Assembly (NCBI RefSeq): GCF_025145845.1
Contig: NZ_CP102253.1
Location: 124,001 to 188,000, forward strand
DNA length: 64,000 nucleotides
Source: Alistipes shahii WAL 8301
GTDB taxonomy: Bacteria > Bacteroidota > Bacteroidia > Bacteroidales > Rikenellaceae
Direction of reading: 5' to 3'
This document shows positions 35,744 to 44,198 of the stretch, piece by piece. The translations under genes and the position numbers were made by a program. Below the pieces are notes generated by a model. It was not told the origin of the DNA, searched no databases, and was given only the letters and a program-made list of their open reading frames with translations. Within the stretch, counting starts at the first letter, position 1. Every line of letters begins with the position of its first letter.

Positions 35744-36481
35744 CTATTTCGGAGCGGCAGCTATACGCTGCGCCGCTTCCTTCTCGGCATCGTCCAGATA
35801 ACGGGCGATGATCGGGCTGGCGCCGGAGATGGCGTCCATGAGTGTACGCTGCACTTCCGTATGGCGGATGTCACGCAGCACTCCGGCCAGGGTTTGCCGC
35901 TGCTCTTCAGGCACGGCCTGCCCCTTGCACAAGGCGAGGATGCAATCCAACTGCTGCGGAGAGAAACTCTGCGTCCCGGCAGGCGGGGCCGTCGTTTCGC
36001 ATCCTATGTCCATCACCTCTTCGGTCGCAGCTTCGCGCATCAGGGTGTTCTCTTCCTCCGCGGTGAGCGCCGTAGGTTCCTTATGTATCCACCCCTGAAC
36101 GGTCGCTTGCACAGCGCGATGTTCCTTATCGCTGTCGCTTGCCGGTACAAATGTATGGTCGCTCTTGTCTGAATTGTTCCCCTTGCGCCGGGAGTGGCGT
36201 GACGCGGCGCGTGCTGGCGTCCGCTGACCGGCGCCGTAGTCCCGGGTGACGACCAGCGCATCGTCTTTAGGGGTAACGGCTGCCGTCCGACGCCTGCGGC
36301 GGCGCGGCGGGTCGAGACGGTCGGCTTGCCGCCGATGCCAACGCGCCAGCGCCCGGCGCATCGGGCCGAAGCAAATCTCGCCCAACTCGCCCCGGAAGAG
36401 GAACTTATCCAGAAACAGGTAGCAGAACAGCACGAGGAACAGCACGACGAGGGCTTCTGTGATTTTCATAACGGGTGTCAT
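35744..36481 (-). CDS. traD: Conjugal transfer protein TraD (DUF4122-like)
   Basis: 245 residues with one N-terminal membrane helix (about 8-26, EALVVLFLVLFCYLFLDKFL), an arginine-rich stretch (about 45-66) and a hydrophilic rest. The position between traB and traE fits TraD of Bacteroidales elements. The role is not established. The start lies 3 bp after the traB stop. Confidence 0.78.
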   Translation of the reverse strand: MTPVMKITEALVVLFLVLFCYLFLDKFLFRGELGEICFGPMRRALARWHRRQADRLDPPRRRRRRTAAVTPKDDALVVTRDYGAGQRTPARAASRHSRRKGNNSDKSDHTFVPASDSDKEHRAVQATVQGWIHKEPTALTAEEENTLMREAATEEVMDIGCETTAPPAGTQSFSPQQLDCILALCKGQAVPEEQRQTLAGVLRDIRHTEVQRTLMDAISGASPIIARYLDDAEKEAAQRIAAAPK

Positions 36482-36483
36482 CC

Positions 36484-36867
36484 TTATAGAATTTTATTGA
36501 GTCCTTTGGAGCAGAGCGACCGTATTTCCGTCCGGTGCCGCTCGAAGTGCTGTTCCAATACGTTGTCGATGAAGTTCCCGACCGTAAAACGCCGGTTGCC
36601 CGCAACGCCCACGAGGGTCGTGATCTTGCGGTGCAGCCGCCGGTCGATATAGACGCATTGCCGCGCTTCGGAAGGAGTATTCTTCAGAAACCGCGACGCA
36701 TAGTCTTCCGCATCCGAACGCCTGACGCGCGGCTCCGAAGCCGGGGTTTCCGCCTGTTCCGACACTTCGGTATCCGACGAAGAAGCCGCCGGCTCCGGGG
36801 CCGCCATCAGGCTGCGCAGGTACTCTTCGTCGATCTCCTGTTGGGCGGGAGCCTTCCTGCTACTCAT
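36484..36867 (-). CDS. traB: Conjugative transposon protein TraB (DUF3408)
   Basis: 127 residues. A disordered acidic N-terminus (about 1-55) is followed by the DUF3408 block: YIDRRLHRKITTLVGVAGNR and FTVGNFIDNVLEQHFERH, which looks like a ribbon-helix-helix fold. It overlaps traA by 8 bases, so it is probably the DNA-binding partner of the ParA-like protein. Confidence 0.88.
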   Translation of the reverse strand: MSSRKAPAQQEIDEEYLRSLMAAPEPAASSSDTEVSEQAETPASEPRVRRSDAEDYASRFLKNTPSEARQCVYIDRRLHRKITTLVGVAGNRRFTVGNFIDNVLEQHFERHRTEIRSLCSKGLNKIL

Positions 36868-37633
36868 GGCTCGGAAGTTTCAGAACGGCGCAGATCTCCG
36901 TCATCAGGCGGTCGAAACCGCACTCGGCGACGAAAGCCCGGTCGGGCGGCAGCAGCGTACACCGGTACACCGGGCCGCCCGCTTCCTGAATATCCTTGTT
37001 GAAGTTGCTCCGCACGGGAATATGCGTGCGCAGATGCCGCAGCCCCAACTGATCGAGGACTTTCTCGTACTGTTCATAGAGCGGCGTCCGCTCGCGGCGA
37101 TCTACCAAGTTCCAGAACAGAAAGAGCTCCCGAAGATGCGCCCGTCCCGTCTTAATCAGGTGGTCGTTGAGAACAGAGGCGAAATTGAGCGTGCTTTCCA
37201 ATACAATGCGGTCGGCCTTCATCGGAATAAAGAGGTAGTCCAACTCGACGATCGTGGAGAGGACGCCTTCATTGCCCACCGTTCCCGGAAGGTCGAACAG
37301 CACGACATCGTATCGTTCTTCGGCGACGGCGGCCCATTTCCGCCATTCCGACATCGCCTCGGAAGGTTTGCAGCAGAGAATACGATAAGGTTTCACCCCT
37401 TTGTTCTCGGCGAGCGAAACGAGGAGTCTGCCGTAGATCGCCGAAGATTGCACGACGGCCTTGTCGCGGTTCGAGAGTTTGAGGATGGAGTGCTGCGGGT
37501 AGTCGCAGTCCACCACCGCGACGCGGATGCCGTGCAGGTAGTGCAGCCACGAGGCGGCCAGTACTGTGAGGGTCGATTTGCCGACGCCCCCTTTCTGGGA
37601 GGCGAAAGCGATGCATAACGGGTTCTGTTCCAT
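36860..37633 (-). CDS. traA: ParA-family ATPase TraA
   Basis: 257 residues with deviant Walker A FASQKGGVGKSTLTVLAAS at about 10-28 and the Walker A' / B regions (VAVVDCDYPQHS, YDVVLFDLPGTVGNEGVL). First gene of the tra operon, upstream of traB. ParA-like proteins here act in element maintenance or positioning. The stop is TAG within the traB start region. Confidence 0.92.
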   Translation of the reverse strand: MEQNPLCIAFASQKGGVGKSTLTVLAASWLHYLHGIRVAVVDCDYPQHSILKLSNRDKAVVQSSAIYGRLLVSLAENKGVKPYRILCCKPSEAMSEWRKWAAVAEERYDVVLFDLPGTVGNEGVLSTIVELDYLFIPMKADRIVLESTLNFASVLNDHLIKTGRAHLRELFLFWNLVDRRERTPLYEQYEKVLDQLGLRHLRTHIPVRSNFNKDIQEAGGPVYRCTLLPPDRAFVAECGFDRLMTEICAVLKLPSHE

Positions 37634-37693
37634 ACGAGAATAATTAAGCGATTAATATTTAACTTGTTTCGATACGCGGATACGTACTTGCGT

Positions 37694-37738
37694 ATTCACG
37701 TATCTTCGGCGATTCATACGCTTTTGCGGATTCACATA
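37694..37738. repeat. Three degenerate direct repeats, 18-bp period
   Basis: ATTCACGTA (37694), ATTCATACG (37712), ATTCACATA (37730), each preceded by GC-rich bases; a fourth, weaker copy lies near 37768. Iteron-like sites for a DNA-binding protein, probably TraA/TraB or the ParB-like protein (inferred). Confidence 0.5.
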
Positions 37739-38006
37739 CTTTTGTCGGCAGATACGGATATAAGCTGTCACATACGAACTTCGGCATCTATGCAGACATC
37801 TATATCCGTATCCGCATAGCCGCGTAATGACGGAGGTACGGGAGTAAGAGACTACGCGGGCAGGTAGATTCGTAAGTACTGATCCGCGCACAAAGAAAAT
37901 GAGAAAACGCCCCCGTTCGGCGGCTCCGAAAACGGGTGGCGCCCAAAGACGCGTATCGGCGTCCGTTGGCAGGTATATGTCTGATACAACATAAGATAAA
38001 ATGCTC

Positions 38007-38014
38007 TACCTTTG
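38007..38014 (+). promoter_or_regulatory. -7 box of the mob operon
   Basis: TACCTTTG matches TAnnTTTG; no good TTTG is seen at -33. The transcript would have a leader of about 190 nt with several hairpins before mobA. Confidence 0.45.
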
Positions 38015-38110
38015 CCTCCGAAAAGAGTAATCCCGCCGCGACGCCGAAGGCGCGCACCTTCATCCGGCCCTTGGCCGGATTTCTATATGCGCCTGCATAT
38101 AGCAAGGGGT

Positions 38111-38148
38111 ACTTTCAGCCGCTCGGAATATTCCGAGCCGCCGAAAGT
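38111..38148. repeat. 38-bp near-perfect palindrome upstream of mobA
   Basis: Arms ACTTTCAGCCGCTCGGAAT and ATTCCGAGCCGCCGAAAGT match at 17 of 19 positions, with a perfect centre CTCGGAATATTCCGAG. Candidate relaxase or regulator recognition site. Confidence 0.7.
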
Positions 38149-38214
38149 GCCGCCGCGACCTGCGGCGCGGCGGACGGTTACTCCCGAGTCGTAACCTCAA
38201 AACACCGATGCCCT

Positions 38215-38640
38215 ATGGATGCTGCCGATAAACCGACCTCCGCCGCGGGCCGCAAAGCCCTCGACGATCCGCGCATACACCGCTATTACGTTCGCCTGAC
38301 AAGCGAGCAGAACGAGCGTTTCCTGCGCATGTACGAACACTCCGGAATGAAAAATAAAGCCGATTTCATCTGCCACCGCATCTTCGGATGACCTTTTACG
38401 GTCGTCGTTCGAGACAAGAACACCTACGATTTCTATGTCCGGCTGACGGGATTTTACGCCCAGTTCCGGGCTGTCGGGGTGAACTACAACCAGTGCGTCA
38501 AAGCCATACACACGACCTTCGGCGATAAGAAAGCGTTGGCCTATCTCTACCGTCTGACGCTCGAAACGCAACGGCTGGAACAACTCGTGAAGGCGGTCGT
38601 CGAACTTACGAAGGAGCTGCTGCAATGGTGCCGAAAGTAA
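38215..38640 (+). CDS. mobA: MobA-like relaxosome protein with in-frame TGA at codon 59
   Basis: Starts MDAADKPTSAAGRKAL. The region YYVRLTSEQNERFLRMYEHS and KADFICHRIFG is followed by TGA (38389-38391), then the same frame continues PFTVVVRDKNTYDFYVRLTG, VGVNYNQCVKAIHTTF and ends TAA at 38638-38640. It overlaps the mobB start by 16 bases, as intact mobA-mobB pairs do. The C-terminal part, with its VGVNYNQ motif, is the conserved half of MobA/MobC relaxosome proteins, so the first 58 codons alone would not work. In relatives the residue at the TGA is variable (often basic), so this site is weaker evidence for Trp than others. Confidence 0.72.
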
Positions 38641-39917
38641 ACTCCGGGGCCAACGTCTACGGCGTACTTCAGTATAACCGCATTAAGGTCGAAGCCGGCG
38701 ATGGCCGGATATTATACATGCAGGGAATACCCGAACGCAGCGACGGCAGATTCAGTATCGAGGAGTGTGCGGAAGCCTTCGGGTACTACACGGCGCTCAA
38801 TCCCCGTGTCCGAAAACCGGTCGTGCATTTCTCGCTCAACCCCTCGCCCGAAGACCGGCTTTCGGAAGCGCAGCTCACGCGACTTGCCGCCGAGTTCATG
38901 GAACGTATGGGATACGGCCGCCAGCCCTACGTCGTCTTTCTGCACGAAGACATCGCACGGCGACACATGCACGTCGTCTCGGTGAGGGTGGACGAGCAGG
39001 GCCGGAAGATCGACCACAACAACGAACTGCGGCGCGCCATGGCGGTTTGCAGGGAGTTGGAACACGAGTACGGCCTGCATGTGCCCGAAGACGGCGGCGT
39101 GCAAACAGAACCGGAAGAATTGCACCGGGTCGATTACCTTCGGAGCGATCTGAAGCATCAGCTGCGCAACGTCGTGATGACGCTCAAACAGCAGTACGGA
39201 TTCCAGTCCCTCGCGGAATTCAATACGTTGCTCGAACGCTTTGGCGTCGCAGCCGAAGAGATCCGAGGCGACGTGCGAGGCAGACCATATCGGGGGCTCG
39301 TTTACCACGTGCTCGATGATGACGGGCAGCGCACGGGAGCCGCGGTCAAAGCGTCCCGGCTGGGCGATTTCTTCGGATGGAAGGCGCTGGAAGAAAAATT
39401 CGACGCCTCGAAACAACGGCTTCGGCAACATCCCGAAACGCTCGACCGCACACGCCGCGAAATCGACCGTGCCCGGAGCGGAGACCGCAACCGCGAGGAG
39501 TTCACGGCCGAACTTCGTGAGAGCGGTATCGACGCTGTTTTCCGGGAAAACGACGCCGGGCGGATTTACGGAGTCACCTTCATCGACCGCACGACACATC
39601 AGGTGTTCAACGGCTCCCGGCTCGGAAAGGAGTATGCGGCCGACGCTTTCGAGGCGTGGTTCAACGGTCGGGAGCAAGAGGCGTCCACACTCATGCCGGA
39701 AGAGTTACGGCCGTTGCCGCCCCTCGAACCGCCCCAGCCGGGACTATCTTCGGTCGAAGAGTTCGAGGAGTACATCGAGACCCATTACGTTTCGATGCCC
39801 GACGTAATGGGCGAACTCATGGAATATACGCCCGAAAAGGAGTGGGAAACAGCTCCCGAATACCGGCTCTTCCCCCGCAGGAAGAAGCGGCGGCGGAAAA
39901 TCCGGAAAAGAATTTAA
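38625..39917 (+). CDS. mobB: Relaxase MobB (MOBP-type)
   Basis: 430 residues. Relaxase domain at about 1-170, with the metal-binding three-His motif FLHEDIARRHMHVVSVRVD and the family block HFSLNPSPEDRLSEAQLTRL. The C-terminal part is helical and charged, ending in a very basic stretch (RRKKRRRKIRKRI). It nicks oriT and stays bound to the transferred strand. Starts inside mobA; the stop is TAA, 21 bp before mobC. Confidence 0.92.
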   Translation: MVPKVNSGANVYGVLQYNRIKVEAGDGRILYMQGIPERSDGRFSIEECAEAFGYYTALNPRVRKPVVHFSLNPSPEDRLSEAQLTRLAAEFMERMGYGRQPYVVFLHEDIARRHMHVVSVRVDEQGRKIDHNNELRRAMAVCRELEHEYGLHVPEDGGVQTEPEELHRVDYLRSDLKHQLRNVVMTLKQQYGFQSLAEFNTLLERFGVAAEEIRGDVRGRPYRGLVYHVLDDDGQRTGAAVKASRLGDFFGWKALEEKFDASKQRLRQHPETLDRTRREIDRARSGDRNREEFTAELRESGIDAVFRENDAGRIYGVTFIDRTTHQVFNGSRLGKEYAADAFEAWFNGREQEASTLMPEELRPLPPLEPPQPGLSSVEEFEEYIETHYVSMPDVMGELMEYTPEKEWETAPEYRLFPRRKKRRRKIRKRI

Positions 39918-39938
39918 CCACCTCAATACGTTACGATC

Positions 39939-41954
39939 ATGCAAGAAGAAGACGATCTGCGCGGCTTGGCCAAAGTCGCGGATTTCATGCGGGCGATCAG
40001 CTTTCTGTTTCTCGCCATTCACATCTACTGGTTCTGTTACGAGTGGTTTGCGCAGACGGGATGAACGATTTCCGTCGCAGACCGCATCCTGCAAAATTTC
40101 CAGCGGACGGCTGCCTTGTTCTCATCGCCGCTCTGCACCAAGCTTTTCTGCTCGGTATTTCTCTCATTGTCGTGCATGGGAAACCGTGGCGTGAAAGACG
40201 AGAAAATATCGTGGAAGCATATCGCCGCGGCAGGCGGCATCGGCATACTGCTATTCTACGGAAACGGCTGGCTACTCGGAATGAATGTCACTACGACCCT
40301 GCGGGCGGCGCTTTATACGGCGACGCTGCTGGCGGGATTCCTCGGCATGCTGGCGGCCGGACTATGGAGCAGCCGTCTGCTGAAAAACCGTATGACGGAT
40401 GATCCGTTCAATGCCGAAAACGAGAGTTTCATGCAGGAAACACGCCTGCTGAAAAACGACGATTCGTTCAACTTCCCGACCGAGTTCGTCTTCCGGAGAC
40501 GCAGGCACAGCGGATGGATCAACGTCGTGAATCCCTTCCGGGCGAGTATCGTTTTAGGAACGCCCGGCTCGGGAAAATCCTATGCCCTCATCAACAACTA
40601 CATCAAGCAGGCCATCGAAAAGGGATATGCGCTCTACGTCTACGACTTCAAGTTCGACGACCTGTTGGTTATCGCTTACAACCATTTGCGCAAGAACCTC
40701 AAGGCTTACGGAGCGACGCCGCCGAGATTCTATGTCATAAATTTCGACGATCCGCGCCGTTCGCACCGATGCAATCCGCTCGCGCCGAATCTCATGTCCG
40801 ACATTACCGACGCATACGAGGCCAGCTATGTCATCATGCTTAATCTCAACCGTTCGTGGATACAGAAGCAGGGAGATTTCTTCGTCGAATCGCCGATCGT
40901 GCTGCTCGCGGCGATCATCTGGTTCCTGAAGATTTACGACGGAGGAAAATACTGTACCTTTCCCCATGCCATCGAACTGCTGAACAAACCCTACGAGGAG
41001 TTATTCACCGTATTGATGGCTCACGAGGAGTTGGAGAACTATCTTTCGCCCTTCGTGGATGCATGGAAAGGTGGAGCCGCAGAGCAGCTGATGGGGCAGA
41101 TCGCCTCGGCGAAGATTCCCCTCTCGCGCATGATCTCACCGCAGCTCTACTGGGTCATGTCGGGAGATGACTTTACACTCGACATCAACAACCCCGAGGA
41201 ACCGAAGATTCTTTGCGTGGGAAACAATCCCGACAGGCAGAACATATACGGTGCGGCGCTCGGATTGTATAATTCGCGCATCGTCAAACTGATAAACCGC
41301 AAGAAGCAGCTCAAAAGCTGCGTGGTGATCGACGAGCTGCCGACGATCTATTTCCGAGGGCTGGACAACCTGATCGCAACGGCGCGTTCCAACAAGGTTG
41401 CCGTGTGTCTGGGTTTTCAGGATTTCAGCCAGCTAAAGCGCGACTACGGAGACAAGGAAGCCGCCGTGATTCAGAATACCGTAGGCAATATCTTCAGCGG
41501 GCAGGTCGTAGGAGAAACGGCCCGGACACTCTCCGAACGATTCGGAAAGATCGTGCAGAAACGACTGTCCGTGAGCATCAACCGCAGCGATACCTCGACG
41601 TCGATAAACACCCAGCTCGACAGTCTTATTCCTGCGTCGAAAATCTCGACGCTCTCGCAGGGCGTGTTCGTCGGGGCTGTGAGCGACAACTTCGGAGAGG
41701 AGATCGAGCAGAAGATTTTCCATGCCCGGATCGTCGTGGACAACGACGCCGTGAAAAAAGAAATGGCGGAGTACAAACCCATACCCGCAATATCGTCGTT
41801 CCTCGACGCCGACGGACGGGACATCATGCAGGAGAAGATCAAGGAGAATTACCGCCGCATCAAGCAGGATGCGCTCGACATCATCGAAGCTGAAATGAAG
41901 AGGATAGAGAAGGACGAAAAATTGGCGGAAAAGTTATTAGAGAAATCCGAATAG
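39939..41954 (+). CDS. mobC: Coupling protein MobC (VirD4/TraG-type) with in-frame TGA at codon 42
   Basis: The full frame starts at 39939 (MQEEDDLRGLAKVADFMRAI), contains TGA at 40062-40064 in FAQTG-UGA-TISVADRILQ, and continues to TAG at 41954, 671 residues if read through. Other Bacteroidales MobC proteins have G-W-T-I at this point, so UGA stands exactly where Trp is expected. Membrane segments lie at about 19-35 and 95-145. Walker A GTPGSGKSYALINNYI is at about 208, and Walker B-like VVIDELPTIY at about 465. It links the relaxosome to the secretion channel. Starting at 40116 instead would lose the first membrane segment. Confidence 0.88.
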
Positions 41955-41981
41955 ATAGTGGTTTGGTAAAATCTCCATTTC

Positions 41982-42014
41982 GCATAGCGATTTTTTTTGA
42001 AAAAATCGCTATGC
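41982..42014 (+). terminator. Hairpin terminator after mobC
   Basis: GCATAGCGATTTTT (41982-41995) pairs with AAAAATCGCTATGC (42001-42014), separating the mob operon from the cargo. Confidence 0.75.
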
Positions 42015-42085
42015 TCTATTTTACAAATTTAGATACGCTCATACTTATACAACCCTGTACAAGATCTATTTCCGCCCACAGCATA

Positions 42086-42116
42086 TTTGCAAATTTATTT
42101 TTTAATCGTAAATTTG
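42086..42116 (+). promoter_or_regulatory. Primary-type promoter of the defence cargo
   Basis: TTTG (42086-42089), 19-base spacer, TAAATTTG (42109-42116): a full match to TTTG-N19-21-TAnnTTTG. Start of transcription near 42123, 11 bp before the ATG at 42134. Confidence 0.75.
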
Positions 42117-42133
42117 CAAAAAAAGGATTGAGT

Positions 42134-43273
42134 ATGATTGAACGAACACTGCATAAAAAGCTCTCAGAACTTACGCAAAAATATCCAATAGTGACCTTGA
42201 CCGGCCCCAGGCAGTCGGGTAAATCGACTTTGCTGCGTCATGCTTTTCCCAATTATAAATATGTTTCGCTTGAAGACCCCGATATGCGTTTGTTCGCAAC
42301 GGATGATCCGAGAGGTTTTCTTAAGACTTATCCGGACAAAACGATTATCGACGAAGCCCAACGGGTTCCGGCTCTGTTCTCCTATATCCAGACGCATACG
42401 GATAAAGAGGGACGCGAGGGGATGTATTTGCTGGCCGGTTCGCACAATTTCCTGTTGATGGAAAATATCAACCAATCGTTGGCCGGAAGAACTGCCATAC
42501 TGAAACTTCTGCCGTTTTCTCATGCGGAAATGAAAGAGAGCGAAATACTTCCACGGACAGTCGATGACGAGATTTTCAACGGAGGTTATCCTCGTCTTTA
42601 TGATAAGGATATAGCACCGTCGGATTACTACCCGTTTTATATCCAAACCTATGTAGAACGGGATGTGCGTCTGATGAAGAACATCGGCGATCTGAGCAAG
42701 TTCATTCGCTTCATTAAACTGTGTGCAGGGCGTATCGGACAGCTGCTCAACCTTTCGTCGCTGGCCAATGAGTGCGGCGTTGCCGTTTCGACTATCTCGA
42801 CTTGGATTTCCGTATTGGAGGCAAGCTACATTTGTTACCTGTTGAAACCCGATCATAACAATTACGCCAAACGATTGGTCAAGACCCCGAAGCTCTACTT
42901 CTACGATACGGGCTTGGCGTGCTCGTTGCTGGACATACGGACAGCCGAGCAGGTATCGACACACTTTTTACGAGGCGGTTTGTTCGAGAATCTTGTAATT
43001 AACGAGTTCGTGAAACAAGCCTATAACAAGGGGGAAGAACCCAATCTAACATTCTGGCGCGACAGCACCGGCAACGAAGTTGATTTGCTGCAATATATCG
43101 ACGGCAAGCCGTACGCTTACGAAATCAAATCGGGAGCGACCTATTCTCCGGATTTCTTCAAGGGCATCGCCAAATGGGCTAAGCTATCGGGAGCAAACCC
43201 AGAACAATGCTTTGCGATCTATAATGGAGAGAAGAATATGAAAACTTCGGCCGGAGAAATCATAAAGTGGTAA
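42134..43273 (+). CDS. AAA ATPase with DUF4143 domain
   Basis: 379 residues. AAA_14 domain at about 1-130 with Walker A LTGPRQSGKSTLLRHAFPN and Walker B KTIIDEAQRVP. DUF4143 follows in the C-terminal half (TPKLYFYDTGLACSLL, GGLFENLVINEFVK, DLLQYIDGKPYAYEIKSG), a PD-(D/E)xK nuclease-like fold. The start at 42134 follows a strong promoter. It lies 18 bp before hamA and may share its transcript, though this widespread family also occurs alone. Confidence 0.85.
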   Translation: MIERTLHKKLSELTQKYPIVTLTGPRQSGKSTLLRHAFPNYKYVSLEDPDMRLFATDDPRGFLKTYPDKTIIDEAQRVPALFSYIQTHTDKEGREGMYLLAGSHNFLLMENINQSLAGRTAILKLLPFSHAEMKESEILPRTVDDEIFNGGYPRLYDKDIAPSDYYPFYIQTYVERDVRLMKNIGDLSKFIRFIKLCAGRIGQLLNLSSLANECGVAVSTISTWISVLEASYICYLLKPDHNNYAKRLVKTPKLYFYDTGLACSLLDIRTAEQVSTHFLRGGLFENLVINEFVKQAYNKGEEPNLTFWRDSTGNEVDLLQYIDGKPYAYEIKSGATYSPDFFKGIAKWAKLSGANPEQCFAIYNGEKNMKTSAGEIIKW

Positions 43274-43291
43274 AATATAAATAGATGCGTT

Positions 43292-44191
43292 ATGCCGTTA
43301 AGAATTGATGTTCCTGAAAAATTCTTGAACCTCTTCCATAAAATCTTTGAAAACGAACCAATCGAGAATGGGAATAAATTGAACTTGTTCTCATTGAAAA
43401 TATCGAATAATGCGTTTTCATATGCTACTTTGGTAGAGGAGCTTGGAGATATTCTAACGGCATATGCTCTTTCCCGAAGCGCATATGATGAATTGTGCAG
43501 CCAAAAGAAATACACTACTCTTGTATCCAAAGCGAAAGAACGTTTAAGAAAGGCAGAGAGCAATGATGGAGAATTGGGTGAGATTTTGTTATATACCATG
43601 TTAGAGGCTCACTTGAAAGCACCTAAACTGTTAACAAAACTTGAATTGAAGACCGATCCAAACCATTATGTAAATGGGGCGGACGGTGTTCATCTATTAA
43701 AAATAGATGACAATACATTCCAATTCATATTCGGTGAATCCAAACTATATTCCGACTTAAAAAAAGGCGTAAAGAAGGCTTTTGAATCTTTGAAAAATCT
43801 TTTGAAAGAGGATTTGAATAAGTTGCGCTATGAAATTCAACTCGTCAATTCAAATTTCTTAAAAGAGGCGCATGATGAACATTCTGTAGACCTGCTGAAA
43901 AAATTGCTGATCCCAAGAGAAAATGATGAGGATCTAAATATCGACCACTCATTTGGGATATTTCTGGGATTCGATGTCGAGATTACGGATGATGAACGGA
44001 AGTTAAATAATGCAGATTTCAGAGAAACTATCTATGAGAAAGTTGAGAACGCAGTGCGGGCCATTCTTCCGACGATAAATGATCATATTAAACAAGACGA
44101 TTTCAGAGGATATAGTTTCTACATATACATCGTTCCATTCTCCGAGCTTAAGAAACAGAGAAAAAAGATGATTGCTGAATTAAAAAAATAG
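43292..44191 (+). CDS. hamA: Hachiman defence protein HamA (DUF1837 nuclease)
   Basis: 299 residues. DUF1837 domain with the nuclease residues visible: E in NDGELGEILLYTMLE, D in NGADGVHLLK (about 130) and E-x-K in FGESKLYSD (about 148). In Hachiman, HamA is a DNase kept inactive by HamB until HamB senses damaged or phage DNA (established for other homologues). Base composition is much more AT-rich than the element around it, a sign of recent acquisition. It is followed 7 bp later by hamB. Confidence 0.88.
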   Translation: MPLRIDVPEKFLNLFHKIFENEPIENGNKLNLFSLKISNNAFSYATLVEELGDILTAYALSRSAYDELCSQKKYTTLVSKAKERLRKAESNDGELGEILLYTMLEAHLKAPKLLTKLELKTDPNHYVNGADGVHLLKIDDNTFQFIFGESKLYSDLKKGVKKAFESLKNLLKEDLNKLRYEIQLVNSNFLKEAHDEHSVDLLKKLLIPRENDEDLNIDHSFGIFLGFDVEITDDERKLNNADFRETIYEKVENAVRAILPTINDHIKQDDFRGYSFYIYIVPFSELKKQRKKMIAELKK

Positions 44192-44198
44192 ATGGAAG

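Larger units (their letters stand above)
37634..38214. other. Candidate oriT and control region between traA and mobA
   Basis: 580 bp between divergent operons with no gene. It holds 18-bp-spaced direct repeats (37694-37738), a plus-strand -7 box (38007-38014), and a dense set of stem-loops ahead of mobA: CCGGCC/GGCCGG near 38065-38080, ATATGC/GCATAT near 38085-38100, and a 38-bp palindrome at 38111-38148. Origins of transfer in Bacteroidales elements usually lie next to the mob genes; the nick site itself was not identified. Confidence 0.5.

Noticed and set aside
37694..37780. CRISPR array
   Set aside because: The repeats are only about 9 bp, degenerate and 18 bp apart, without spacers of CRISPR length; they look like iterons.
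40116..41954. Short mobC starting at 40116
   Set aside because: This start removes the conserved N-terminal membrane segment found upstream in the same frame, before the TGA at 40062.
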